A DNA stretch of 64,000 bases from MAG-120531 sp963934855 (lineage in GTDB: Bacteria; Bacteroidota; Bacteroidia; Flavobacteriales; Flavobacteriaceae): positions 1 through 64,000 of the forward strand of contig CAWWAC010000006.1 in NCBI GenBank assembly GCA_963934855.1, written 5' to 3'. Of this stretch, positions 1-8,871 are shown in pieces. The position numbers and the translations under genes were made by a program. The number at the start of each line of letters is the position of its first letter. Position 1 is the first letter of the stretch. The notes beneath the pieces are model-generated. The model saw only the letters and a list, made by a program, of their open reading frames with translations. It did not search any database and was not told the DNA's origin.

Positions 1-499
1 GATCAAAACCCCTTAATGAAATTCTTGAATCTCCGTAACCACCACCAGTCTTAGTAGCATATACTCCAGGAGTTTTGTTCATTACCTCTGGGAATTCCAT
101 GTTTCCTACTTTTAAAGCAATTTCACTCGCTTGAATGGTAGAAACAGCAACTGGAGTCTTTCTAACTTGAGCTAAGTCAATCACGCCAGAAGTAAGAACA
201 ATCTCGTCTAATTGTGTAGTTGATGAATCTAGCGAGATAGACATTCCATTTTTAGCCGCAACTTCAATAGATTGGAATCCTAAATAAGAGATTACTAGAA
301 CATCTCCGTTGTTAGCAGTGATGGTGAAATTTCCATCAAAATCTGCTGTTACTCCATTGGAGGTTCCTTTGACAAGCACACTAGCGCCTGGTAATGGGAC
401 ACCATTAGAGCTGTCTTTTACAGAACCATTAATAGTTCCTTGAGCAAAGGAGATTGTAGAGACCAATAAGGCTACAATCAGTACATACATTTTTTTCAT
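1..499 (-). CDS. TonB-dependent receptor, N-terminal part (cut by window start)
   Basis: This is the first 166 residues of an outer-membrane TonB-dependent receptor; the rest lies before base 1. It starts at the ATG at 499 with a signal peptide (MKKMYVLIVALLVSTISFAQ). A carboxypeptidase-regulatory-like domain follows at about residues 22-100 (GTINGSVKDSSNGVPLPGAS, then VLVISYLGFQSIEV), and then the start of a plug domain (NKTPGVYATKTGGGYGDSRI, SLRGFD). The linker LDEIVLTSG differs from the usual SusC linker (VVVTALGIKRE), so I call it a general receptor and not SusC. The substrate cannot be told. It lies downstream of pgi on the same strand, separated by 163 AT-rich bases, and probably has its own promoter. 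Confidence 0.9.
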   Translation of the reverse strand, partial: MKKMYVLIVALLVSTISFAQGTINGSVKDSSNGVPLPGASVLVKGTSNGVTADFDGNFTITANNGDVLVISYLGFQSIEVAAKNGMSISLDSSTTQLDEIVLTSGVIDLAQVRKTPVAVSTIQASEIALKVGNMEFPEVMNKTPGVYATKTGGGYGDSRISLRGFD

Positions 500-634
500 T
501 GTCGTTAGATTTAGTTTTTTAAAACATTGCAAAAATGGGTATAATATGACATCCCAACATTACCAAAATGTTAAAATATTTATCAAATTTAACTTTTATT
601 TATGGAGAAAAGTACTTACTGTTTATAAGTTGTC

Positions 635-655
635 AAAAATTGTTAATATAACAAT
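635..655 (-). terminator. Weak AT-rich hairpin after pgi
   Basis: The arms ATTGTTA (639-645) and TAACAAT (649-655) enclose a 3-base loop. On the - strand they are followed by five T. The hairpin sits just after the pgi stop codon. The stem has few G-C pairs, so this is only a possible terminator separating pgi from the receptor gene. Confidence 0.3.
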
Positions 656-662
656 CTGATTA

Positions 663-2300
663 CTAGGCTTTATATTTATTTAATAGCGAAGTAGTACTTG
701 GATCGTGAAGATTTATACTCGATCCCTCAAGGTCAGATAATATTTGAGTAGCCAGTTGTTTTCCAAGCTCTACCCCCCATTGGTCATAACTAAAAATATT
801 CCAAATCACTCCTTGCACAAAAATCTTGTGCTCGTAAATGGCTATGAGTGACCCAAGGCTGTGGGGTGTTAATTGGTCTATTAAAATAGTATTAGTGGGT
901 TTATTGCCTTCAAACACTTTAAAGGGCGCTGTCTGAAGGGCTTCTGATGAAATTACTCCTTTATCATTAAACTCTTGTGCCACCTGCTCTTTTGTTTTCC
1001 CGCTTAAAAGGGCTTCTGTCTGAGCGAAGAAATTAGCCATTAATTTGTTATGGTGGTCTTTATTGCCGTGAAGAGATTTCTTAAATCCTATAAAGTCACT
1101 TGGAATAAGTTTAGTCCCTTGGTGCAGCAGCTGAAAAAATGCATGTTGTGAGTTAGTGCCAGGTTCTCCCCAAATAACAGTCTCTGTTTCATAGGACACA
1201 CGCTTTCCTGAACGGTCAAAGCACTTTCCGTTGCTCTCCATAATTCCCTGCTGCAAATAAGCAGAAAATCTACTTAAATACTGAGTGTATGGAATAATAG
1301 CCTGTGTTTCTGCATTATAAAAATTAGCGTACCAAGTACTTATTAATGACAACATCACTGGTATATTTTGTTCAAAAGGAGCCGTTCTAAAGTGAGTGTC
1401 CATAGCGTGAGCGCCTTCTAACAAAGCCTCAAAATGATCAAAACCTACAGCCAATGAAATAGACAGCCCTACGGCACTCCAAAGAGAAAACCTTCCGCCA
1501 ACCCAGTCCCACATGGGGAACACATGAGCTGGAACAATTCCAAATTCAGTGATTTTAGCTGTATTGGTTGAAACTGCTGCAAAATGAGCAGCAACGTCTT
1601 CCTCGGTGGCATACCCAAGGAACCAATTTTTAATAGTCTGGGCATTGGTAAGTGTTTCCTGAGTTGTAAAAGTCTTTGAAACCACTACAAAAAGAGTTGT
1701 TTCAGGGTTTAAATCCTTAATAACTTCCATGGCATGGTCTCCGTCTACATTACTTACAAAATGAACATTTAGATGATTTTTATAATATTTTAAAGACTCT
1801 ACCACCATGGCAGGCCCTAAATCTGATCCTCCTATACCTATATTGACAATATCTGTGAATACTTTTCCTGTGTATCCTTTTTTGTGCCCCTGTATTATTG
1901 CTTCTGAAAAAGCTTTCATCTGGCTCCTAACAGCGGCTACTTCTGGCATAATATTCACGCCATCTACAAGTACTTTAGAAGAAAGTGGAGCTCTTAGTGC
2001 AGTATGTAATACGGCTCTTGACTCTGTCTCATTAATAAGGTCCCCCTGGAAGTACTTTTCAATAGCTTCTTTTAAATGTACCTCAGCAGCTAAATCTAAA
2101 AGTAGTTTTTTAGTATGCTGTGATAGGGCGTTTTTTGAATAGTCAACATAAAAACCGTTCCATTCCAAACTAAAGTTAGAAACTCTTTGTGGCTCTTTGG
2201 CAAATAAATCATTAATGTTTGCAGTATTAGTCGTTTTAAAATGTGCTTCTAATGCTGCCCAAGCTAGTGTATTGGTTGGGTTTATTTTATCTAAAGGCAT
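663..2300 (-). CDS. pgi: Glucose-6-phosphate isomerase
   Basis: A cytoplasmic glycolytic enzyme that interconverts glucose 6-phosphate and fructose 6-phosphate. The 545-residue length is normal for the long bacterial/eukaryotic form. Family signatures are clear: NIGIGGSDLGP (phosphate binding, SIS domain 1), WVGGRFSLWSAVGLSI (first PGI signature) and SYDQWGVELGKQLA (second signature with the catalytic Lys). It is the last gene of a - strand run with the M23 peptidase gene, whose stop is 7 bases upstream of this start. The pairing looks positional, not functional. Confidence 0.97.
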   Translation of the reverse strand: MPLDKINPTNTLAWAALEAHFKTTNTANINDLFAKEPQRVSNFSLEWNGFYVDYSKNALSQHTKKLLLDLAAEVHLKEAIEKYFQGDLINETESRAVLHTALRAPLSSKVLVDGVNIMPEVAAVRSQMKAFSEAIIQGHKKGYTGKVFTDIVNIGIGGSDLGPAMVVESLKYYKNHLNVHFVSNVDGDHAMEVIKDLNPETTLFVVVSKTFTTQETLTNAQTIKNWFLGYATEEDVAAHFAAVSTNTAKITEFGIVPAHVFPMWDWVGGRFSLWSAVGLSISLAVGFDHFEALLEGAHAMDTHFRTAPFEQNIPVMLSLISTWYANFYNAETQAIIPYTQYLSRFSAYLQQGIMESNGKCFDRSGKRVSYETETVIWGEPGTNSQHAFFQLLHQGTKLIPSDFIGFKKSLHGNKDHHNKLMANFFAQTEALLSGKTKEQVAQEFNDKGVISSEALQTAPFKVFEGNKPTNTILIDQLTPHSLGSLIAIYEHKIFVQGVIWNIFSYDQWGVELGKQLATQILSDLEGSSINLHDPSTTSLLNKYKA

Positions 2301-2307
2301 ATGATGA

Positions 2308-3570
2308 CTATTTTGTAACTACCGCAGAAAGCGGTTGATTTTCAAAGTTCATTTGATCTATTCTACTCTTTTTTGGAAGGATCTCAACTAAATATTTTTC
2401 TAAAATGTTTTTGGGTAGTGGCTCTGCAGAAGGGAGTTTTTCTTTGAGAGGATCCACCTGCTTTCCATTCTTCCAAAACCTGTAACATACATGAGGTCCA
2501 GAGGTATTGCCCGTCATACCTACCCATCCAATTACATCTCCTTGTTTCACATAATCTCCTTTTTTCACTTTTTGAGATTTCATGTGTAAATATTGTGTGC
2601 TGTACACATTGTTATGTCTAATTTTAACATATTTGCCATTTCCGCCTCTTCTGGTAGATTCTTCTACCCTTCCGTTTGCAGTGGCTAGAATTTCAGTTCC
2701 TACTGCTGCCTTGTAATCTGTTCCTTTGTGCGGCTTTACTTTATTGCCATAAAAAGCAATTTTTCGTTTTAAATTATACCTAGAACTAATTTTAGCAAAA
2801 TTCACTGGAGCTCTTAAAAAAGCACGTCTTAAATTATTGCCCTTTTCATCAAAATACTCTACTATTTTACTAATCGTGTCAGGTTGGTGTCTGAAAGCAT
2901 AAAAAGGGGTTCCATTATGTTCAAAATAAGCAGACTCTATTGGGCCAGCTCCAACATAAGTAGTGTCATTAATAAATTTTTCTTTATAAATTACTTTAAA
3001 TTTATCTCCCTTCTGAAGTCTAAAAAAATCTATGGTCCAAGCGTATACAACAGATAGATTGTTGGTCACTTCATAATCTATACCCTGATCTAAAATAGCT
3101 TCAGATAATGAGGAAGTAATGACTCCTGAGGCTTCTCTAGTCACATATTTCACCTGTTTTCTGTCTTTGTACACGTGCACTCCCCCTGTAAAATCTACCA
3201 CAGAGTAATTAATGGCGTCCTGCTCGTAAATAAAAAACCTAGTTTGGCTAATACTATCCTTAGATTTTAAAATAGCATAAGGTCTTCCCACTCTAATTTT
3301 CCTTATGTCAAACACGTTTCTATACTCCTTAGAAATCCCGTAAATTTGGTCATATCCAATATTGTTTCTAAGCATGATTTGACCAAAAGTTTCATTTTTT
3401 CTTACCGTGTCTTTAATCACCTCAAAATGATTAAAATTTATGCCATAGAATATGCTATCTGTTGCTTTTTCTACTGTAATTTGTCCCTTGGAATTGTCGG
3501 ATTTACAACCACCCAATACTAGAAGGAGAAAGGTGGATAATAATAGGATGTGGTGGTCTTGAAGTTTCAT
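2308..3570 (-). CDS. M23 family metallopeptidase lipoprotein
   Basis: A probable cell-envelope peptidoglycan endopeptidase. The 420-residue product starts with a lipoprotein signal whose lipobox ends LVLGGC (Cys22). A LysM-like region (about residues 55-105) and a central domain precede the peptidase M23 domain (about 275-375). Visible metal-site residues are H281 and D285 (HKGTD) and catalytic-type H329 (YLHM). The last motif is GPHVCYRF, so the usual HxH is HxC (H360, C362). Cys can bind zinc, so the enzyme may be active; activity is inferred. It lies 7 bases upstream of pgi and 13 bases downstream of the DUF3108 gene, probably in one transcript. Confidence 0.92.
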   Translation of the reverse strand: MKLQDHHILLLSTFLLLVLGGCKSDNSKGQITVEKATDSIFYGINFNHFEVIKDTVRKNETFGQIMLRNNIGYDQIYGISKEYRNVFDIRKIRVGRPYAILKSKDSISQTRFFIYEQDAINYSVVDFTGGVHVYKDRKQVKYVTREASGVITSSLSEAILDQGIDYEVTNNLSVVYAWTIDFFRLQKGDKFKVIYKEKFINDTTYVGAGPIESAYFEHNGTPFYAFRHQPDTISKIVEYFDEKGNNLRRAFLRAPVNFAKISSRYNLKRKIAFYGNKVKPHKGTDYKAAVGTEILATANGRVEESTRRGGNGKYVKIRHNNVYSTQYLHMKSQKVKKGDYVKQGDVIGWVGMTGNTSGPHVCYRFWKNGKQVDPLKEKLPSAEPLPKNILEKYLVEILPKKSRIDQMNFENQPLSAVVTK

Positions 3571-3583
3571 AAGGTATTGTGTG

Positions 3584-4366
3584 CTAATCCATAAGGATTT
3601 TAAATTGATTTTTTAATCCGTTATAGGCTTCTAGATCTGCTTTAATGGCACCAACCCTTAAATCTGCTTCAATCCTAATAGGAATTTTATTTAAGTCATT
3701 TGAAATCCACAAACTAATACTTTCTTGTGCTTTAAAAACGCGTCCAAATTGAACATATGGCCTAAATTTTAGGCAAGATACTTTTCCAAATTTAGTTTTC
3801 AAAATTTCTTGGCCTAGGTATTCTAATTTAAATGGGAAAACCCCATCATCATCATAAAGCATACTAATAACGGTAAATTCCCCCACTCTCAAGTCTTTTA
3901 AAGACCACTTGTTCCTCAAATAATAAAAGGCAGAAATAATATCTTGTATGCCTTTTTGAGTATTAAATTCAAAATCTTTTTTATTTTTTTTGTCACGCAT
4001 ATAAGCCTTGTCATTGGAATGATCAAAATTAACTTCTAAATGCATAGTGGTGCCACCCTCTCTTACTCTTCTAATGAATTTTATTGGCTCGTTTAACTTG
4101 GGAGTGAAATAGCTCTCATAGGTGTCATCTACTTTAAAAAATATACTGGCCCATCCTGTAGTTTTGCCATTGGCCACTACGTGATTTAGCTTTTCTCCAT
4201 TCAGGTTTTCTTGTGTCAGATGAAGGGTGGCGTAGCTGGCATTTAAAAACCCGTAATGAAGTCTAAATTTTAACCACTCCCCGTCTATATAGGCTGGAGA
4301 ATTATCCTGCGCTTTAGCCTTTCCTAAAAAAGCAAGAAAAACTAATAAAATTAAAATTCTTTTCAT
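3584..4366 (-). CDS. DUF3108 domain-containing secreted protein
   Basis: A 260-residue exported protein of unknown function matching the DUF3108 family by its opening (DGEWLKFRLHYGFLNASYAT), the pattern of small beta strands and the closing IRIEADLRVGAIKADLEAY. I chose the ATG at 4366, because it starts directly with a signal peptide (MKRILILLVFLAFLGKAKAQ); a longer frame begins at a GTG at 4420 and would add 18 residues ahead of the signal. It heads the run DUF3108, M23 peptidase, pgi. The family is periplasmic or outer-membrane associated; no catalytic residues are evident. Confidence 0.85.
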   Translation of the reverse strand: MKRILILLVFLAFLGKAKAQDNSPAYIDGEWLKFRLHYGFLNASYATLHLTQENLNGEKLNHVVANGKTTGWASIFFKVDDTYESYFTPKLNEPIKFIRRVREGGTTMHLEVNFDHSNDKAYMRDKKNKKDFEFNTQKGIQDIISAFYYLRNKWSLKDLRVGEFTVISMLYDDDGVFPFKLEYLGQEILKTKFGKVSCLKFRPYVQFGRVFKAQESISLWISNDLNKIPIRIEADLRVGAIKADLEAYNGLKNQFKILMD

Positions 4367-4450
4367 AAACTGATTTGGGGTAAAAATAAGAAAAATGAAT
4401 GGCTTTGAAATTTTGTTCACACTTATTTAACCATATTTTAATTATATAAA

Positions 4451-4561
4451 AAGACAAAAAAAAGCCCAGTTTTACAACTGGGCTTTCCTTAAATAACCAA
4501 CCAAACTTTAAAATGATGAAAAATCAATACTTAAAGTTCTAAAGGGAACCACCCCTTTATG
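4451..4561 (-). ncRNA. Candidate free-standing small RNA with three hairpins
   Basis: The gap between the DUF3108 start (4366) and the patatin gene stop (4712) holds no credible ORF, but it has a complete small transcription unit on the - strand. A promoter lies at 4565-4594 and a terminator at 4461-4486. Between them is a GGTTGGTT-containing stretch and two more helices. Helix A pairs AAAGGG (4558-4553) with CCCTTT (4546-4541). Helix B pairs AACTTTAA (4538-4531) with TTAAAGTT (4511-4504), with an inner TGAT/ATCA extension. The predicted RNA is about 105-110 bases. I cannot assign a family; an Rfam search (including Flavo-1) would tell. Structure is seen in the sequence; function is unknown. 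Confidence 0.55.
4461..4486 (-). terminator. Strong intrinsic terminator
   Basis: A perfect 11-bp stem, AAAGCCCAGTT (4461-4471) with AACTGGGCTTT (4476-4486), has a 4-base loop. On the - strand the stem's own T run continues as about nine T in a row. The + strand side lacks a good T run, so it works for - strand transcripts: the small RNA and any read-through from the patatin gene. Confidence 0.8.
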
Positions 4562-4564
4562 CTA

Positions 4565-4594
4565 CAAAGTTAATGTAAAATTGAGTAAATACAA
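4565..4594 (-). promoter_or_regulatory. Bacteroidetes-type promoter of the small RNA
   Basis: On the - strand, TTG (4594-4592), a 19-base spacer and TAACTTTG (4572-4565) match the Bacteroidetes sigma-A consensus (TTG at -33, TAnnTTTG at -7). The expected start is near 4560. It is one of the two best promoters in the window, and it precedes no ORF, which supports the RNA call. Confidence 0.65.
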
Positions 4595-4711
4595 TCATTT
4601 AGGTCACTTTAACGAAGCTATTAACAGTAATTTATATAATCTAAGCTTTTTTTAATAATTATTTAAGAAAAGAGAGATATCAATGAGACTAAGCTATTCA
4701 GTAAAAGGGTT

Positions 4712-6979
4712 TTAAAAAGGGAATCCAACGCTAAAAAATAAACTTCCAGTACCATTTTGGGGAGATTTTGTGTAAATCATCTGAACGGGACCTATAAAGG
4801 CCTCATATCCATATCCAATTCCATATCCAAAATAAGTAGGTGCCTCTTTAAAAGCACCAGGCTTTAGGATATTATTTGTCACCTTAGCAATATTAGCAGC
4901 TATAAAAAGATGATTTTTTTTAGTAACCTCAAAATCTATGGTGGATTTGGCTTTTAAAAAACTATCTCCAGGAATACTGATAAAATCATATCCTAGAAAA
5001 GGAATAAAGTTATTTATTAAAGGAGCGCCAAAACCACCTAGTCCAAAATCTAGTGATTTGTTACCAGAACTTCCAGATTTAATACCCACCTCTGGTTCAA
5101 TAATAAATGCCCATTTGCCTCCAAAAGGGATTGCAGCTAATGCTTTAGATCTGAAAATGGAAAATTGGTTAAAGTTTTTATTGTAATCAGTAGAAAACAA
5201 ATAAGTATGAAAGTCTGTTTCTAAATGTAAGCCCCTAGAAGGGAAGAAAAGATTGTCTAATGTGTCAAACTTTAAATTGGCATACAAACTAGCATAATGT
5301 GACCTCTCCAATATAAGTTTAGAAGGAAGTTTATTTTCTAAATTTTCGCTCTGGAGCGTTTTACTGCTAAATTGAAGCCATTTGTGCTCTACTCCTAGTG
5401 AAAAAGAAAAGGCATTTTTATAAACTGTTTGAATATATGCCTGGTTTGTAATGTCTGTAAGATTTATTGTTACAGAATTTAGATTCGAATCTTCTTGAAT
5501 CCTAAAATTACTACTTAAAATACTAAGTGGAATATCAAAATCAAAGTTGTGTAAACTACTCTTAAACCCAAAGCTCCAATTAAAACCCTTGTCCACATAA
5601 TAATCTAACTGATACCTCAGATAATCACCAAACATAAAATCTAAAGAGGCTACATCGTCCTTTCTGAGTAAGTTTTTTTGAGTGACGTTAATAAGGGCAG
5701 CACTTTTGTAGAGTTTGTCATAATGAGCCCCAAAACGGATTTTAATTTTATTGTCATTTTCATTTAGATTGAGAATTAAACCCAAGCCTGTAGCCTTCTC
5801 TAACAGTTTATATCTAATGGTTTTAAAATTGTTAGTAACAGCCAAATTATTAATGCCACTTTTTAAATCTTCAAAGTGAATGGTTTGGCCTTCTTTAAAC
5901 TTAAGCTTTCCTTTTATGTAATTATCAGAGTAATTTTGAGTTCCATTTATCTCTATGTGTGCTATAACTAAGCTTTCAGGAATTTTACTTAAAGAATTAT
6001 TACTTTTTTTTTGTGAGCTATCTAAGTATGATTTTTGTCTATGTGCTAATTCTTCAAGATCACTAATTTTTTGAAGTGTGGCTGCTCTTCCCTTTTCTAC
6101 TATTTCTAGTACACTTTCAAAGTCTACCACAGAAAAATCAGCAATATCTGGTTTAATATAAATATCTGTGGCCAAGGATTTAGATTTCATTGCCGCCACA
6201 GTCCTAAAATTATTAATCTGTAAAAGGATATCTGTGGCAGACTCTAAAGACTCTCTTTCAGATAGGTCATGCTGGACATCTACCCCAATAATAAAAGTAG
6301 CCCCTAAAGCTTTTATTTCAGATATAGGGTAATTATTCATGACACCCCCATCAATGAGCATTCTTCCGTCTAGTTCCATAGGCTCAAAAAGGGAAGGGAA
6401 TGTTCCAGAGGCCATAATTGCTTCTGGTAAATAGCCACTATTGAGAAGTACGGCAGATCCATTTTCTATGTCTGTAGCCATACAGAAAAAAGGAATTGGT
6501 AATTGATTAAAGTCTTTAATTTCTTTAACAGGGTACAACAAAGCAACCAATTCATTATACACTTTTTGACCGCCAGAAATAGCTTGTGGAAAGGAAATTT
6601 TATAAGCGTCAAAAGGAAGGCTTACGGCGTATCTATCTCCGTCTTCTTTTTCGTAAAAAGTTTTGCTATCTCTAGAGAAATCGTCTTGGATAAGGCTATT
6701 AAAATCTAAAGCCTTAAATATAGAGTCTAATTGGGCAGCGCGGTAACCCGAAGCGTATAGCGCCCCTATAATGGCTCCCATACTGCTTCCTGCTATAAAG
6801 TCTATTTGTACCCCAGCGTCTTCTATTACTTTTAAAGCTCCAATATGAGCCAATCCTTTAGCACCTCCACCACTGAGTACCAAGCCTACTTTTAAAGGGG
6901 GTTCTTGCTGCTTTAAATTCTGAGACAAGGCAAGGCAAGAGCTCATGAGAAAAAATATCCCCAACACCCTGCTTCTCAT
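4712..6979 (-). CDS. Patatin-like phospholipase with POTRA and outer-membrane barrel
   Basis: A PlpD/type Vd-like outer-membrane protein. From the ATG at 6979 it has 755 residues: signal peptide (about 1-20), patatin domain (about 30-230), one POTRA domain (about 325-390) and a C-terminal beta-barrel of about 360 residues ending in Phe. The patatin active site is complete: GGGAKG (oxyanion hole), GSSMG (nucleophile S66) and DGG (D210). Family knowledge suggests a surface or periplasmic lipase anchored by its own barrel. The frame also opens at an ATG at 7012 and a TTG at 7018, inside the end of uvrC; I prefer 6979 because it gives a compact signal peptide. It overlaps or abuts uvrC, so co-transcription is likely. 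Confidence 0.9.
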   Translation of the reverse strand: MRSRVLGIFFLMSSCLALSQNLKQQEPPLKVGLVLSGGGAKGLAHIGALKVIEDAGVQIDFIAGSSMGAIIGALYASGYRAAQLDSIFKALDFNSLIQDDFSRDSKTFYEKEDGDRYAVSLPFDAYKISFPQAISGGQKVYNELVALLYPVKEIKDFNQLPIPFFCMATDIENGSAVLLNSGYLPEAIMASGTFPSLFEPMELDGRMLIDGGVMNNYPISEIKALGATFIIGVDVQHDLSERESLESATDILLQINNFRTVAAMKSKSLATDIYIKPDIADFSVVDFESVLEIVEKGRAATLQKISDLEELAHRQKSYLDSSQKKSNNSLSKIPESLVIAHIEINGTQNYSDNYIKGKLKFKEGQTIHFEDLKSGINNLAVTNNFKTIRYKLLEKATGLGLILNLNENDNKIKIRFGAHYDKLYKSAALINVTQKNLLRKDDVASLDFMFGDYLRYQLDYYVDKGFNWSFGFKSSLHNFDFDIPLSILSSNFRIQEDSNLNSVTINLTDITNQAYIQTVYKNAFSFSLGVEHKWLQFSSKTLQSENLENKLPSKLILERSHYASLYANLKFDTLDNLFFPSRGLHLETDFHTYLFSTDYNKNFNQFSIFRSKALAAIPFGGKWAFIIEPEVGIKSGSSGNKSLDFGLGGFGAPLINNFIPFLGYDFISIPGDSFLKAKSTIDFEVTKKNHLFIAANIAKVTNNILKPGAFKEAPTYFGYGIGYGYEAFIGPVQMIYTKSPQNGTGSLFFSVGFPF

Positions 6980-6995
6980 TTCAAAAGGAAATTTA

Positions 6996-8783
6996 CTAAT
7001 GAAAATGTTCATATACAATTTTAGCTTTTGCCGGACCTATGACTTTAATGAGTGAGTCTAGGGAAGCCTCCTTAATGCTACTCACAGACTTAAACTGCTT
7101 TAACAGCTCTGTAGCTGTTTTGTCTCCTACCCCTTTTATTTCATCCAACTCTGACACTATAGCGCCTTTAGACCTTAAATTTCTGTGAAAAGTGATCCCA
7201 AATCTATGAGCTTCATTTCTCAATTGTTGAATAATTTTTAGAGACTCAGATTTCTTGTCTAAATATAAGGGAATAGGATCTTCTGGAAAGTAAATTTCTT
7301 CTAATCTTTTAGCAATTCCAATAATGGCAATCTTTCCTCTAAGTCCCAACTCATCTAAGGATTTTAGCGCTGCAGACAACTGGCCCTTCCCTCCGTCAAT
7401 TACAATGAGTTGTGGCAGAGAAGCTTTTTCATCCAAAAGCCTTTTATAACGCCTGTAAACGACCTCTCCCATAGAGGCAAAATCATCGGGCCCTGTAACT
7501 GTTTTGATATGAAAATGCCTGTACATTTTCTTATTGGGCTTAGCATTAATAAAAACTACACATGCCGCAACAGGATTAGTCCCTTGTGTGTTAGAGTTGT
7601 CAAAACACTCTATATGTGTAGGTAGTTCAGAGAGCCTTAAGTCCTCTTTAATCTGAGCCAATATTCTTTTTGAATGACGTTCAGGATCTACCATTCTCAT
7701 TTGACTTATTTTATCCTGCCTGTAAAAACGGGCATTTCTTTGAGACAGTTCAATGAGTTTTAATTTATCACCTAACACAGGTACTGTAGCCTTTAAGTCA
7801 TCTGGAGTTAATACGTAAAAAGGTAATAAAGCCTCTCTAGAAATAGAGGTAAAACGGTTTCTAATCTCTACTATAGCCAATTCCAATAGGGCTGCATTAG
7901 ATTCTTGTAACTTTTTTTTGATTTCCAAAGTATGTGATCTAATAATAGCACCATGAGAGATTTCTAAAAAATTTACATAAGCATGCGTATGATCAGAAAT
8001 GATAGTAAAGACATCCACATTATTAATTTTTGGATTTACAATAGTAGATTTAGCTTGGTAGCCTAATAAAATTTCAAGCTTTTCTTTAATTATTTGTGCT
8101 TTTTCAAAAGCTTGAACTGAGGCAAAAAGAAGCATTTCCTCTTTAAAATACTTCATAGCCACAGATAAGTTTCCTTTTAAAATATGACGTATTCCTTCAA
8201 TATCTCTATTGTAATCCTCTACAGATTGTAAGCTTTCACAGGGTGCTTTACAGTTTCCTAAATGATACTCCAAACAGCTTTTATACTTTTCTTGGCTCAC
8301 TTTTTCATAAGATAAGTCGTAGTTACAGGTCCTAAGCGGGTACAATCCTTTTAAAAGCTCTAGGAGTACTTTCACCATTTTCTTATTGGTATAAGGTCCA
8401 AAATACTCTGACCCATCCTTGACCAATCTCCTTGTGATAAAAACCCTTGGAAACCGCTCCTTTTTAATACATATCCAAGGAAAAGACTTGTCATCTTTAA
8501 GCAGTATATTATACCTAGGTTGGTATTTTTTTATGAGGTTGTTTTCCAATAGCAAAGCATCAGACTCTGTAGGAACTACAATGTGCTGAATGGACACTAT
8601 CTTTTTTACAAGAATTCTAGTCTTAGCTACCTCGTGTTTGAGGGTGAAATAAGAACTCACTCTCTTCTTTAGGTTTTTGGCCTTCCCTATGTATAAAATC
8701 TTTCCCTCTACATCATAAAACTGATAGACTCCCGGATTTTCAGGGAGTACACTTAATTGAACAGAAATAGGGTTGTCAGACAT
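6996..8783 (-). CDS. uvrC: Excinuclease ABC subunit C
   Basis: The nuclease of nucleotide excision repair, which cuts both sides of a lesion after UvrAB loading. The 595 residues contain an N-terminal GIY-YIG domain (NPGVYQFYDVEGKILYIGKA), a central UVR motif region (about 200-240), an RNase H-like C-terminal nuclease region (ECFDNSNTQG, VIDGGKGQL) and a closing helix-hairpin-helix region (ELDEIKGVGDKTATELLKQF). Length is normal. It is divergent from the cyclo-ligase gene at 8872 and upstream of the patatin gene. Neighbours suggest no special link to repair. Confidence 0.97.
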   Translation of the reverse strand: MSDNPISVQLSVLPENPGVYQFYDVEGKILYIGKAKNLKKRVSSYFTLKHEVAKTRILVKKIVSIQHIVVPTESDALLLENNLIKKYQPRYNILLKDDKSFPWICIKKERFPRVFITRRLVKDGSEYFGPYTNKKMVKVLLELLKGLYPLRTCNYDLSYEKVSQEKYKSCLEYHLGNCKAPCESLQSVEDYNRDIEGIRHILKGNLSVAMKYFKEEMLLFASVQAFEKAQIIKEKLEILLGYQAKSTIVNPKINNVDVFTIISDHTHAYVNFLEISHGAIIRSHTLEIKKKLQESNAALLELAIVEIRNRFTSISREALLPFYVLTPDDLKATVPVLGDKLKLIELSQRNARFYRQDKISQMRMVDPERHSKRILAQIKEDLRLSELPTHIECFDNSNTQGTNPVAACVVFINAKPNKKMYRHFHIKTVTGPDDFASMGEVVYRRYKRLLDEKASLPQLIVIDGGKGQLSAALKSLDELGLRGKIAIIGIAKRLEEIYFPEDPIPLYLDKKSESLKIIQQLRNEAHRFGITFHRNLRSKGAIVSELDEIKGVGDKTATELLKQFKSVSSIKEASLDSLIKVIGPAKAKIVYEHFH

Positions 8784-8799
8784 TATTTTTATGCTTACA

Positions 8800-8826
8800 C
8801 AAAGGTATATGAGAAAATAAAACCAA
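8800..8826 (-). promoter_or_regulatory. Probable uvrC promoter
   Basis: On the - strand, TTG (8826-8824), 16 bases and TACCTTTG (8807-8800) lie 17 bases before the uvrC ATG. The -7 element is exact; the spacer is shorter than usual. Confidence 0.4.
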
Positions 8827-8871
8827 CGCGCTAATTTATCTGTATTTTTACAAAGTTCAAAAGTAACTCAA

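Noticed and set aside
1807..2142. 111-codon open frame opposite pgi
   Set aside because: It lies wholly inside pgi on the other strand and has no recognisable features.
4513..4542. Nine-codon open frame MMKNQYLKF on the + strand in the RNA-candidate gap
   Set aside because: It coincides with helix B of the predicted RNA, and no promoter or terminator fits on the + strand.
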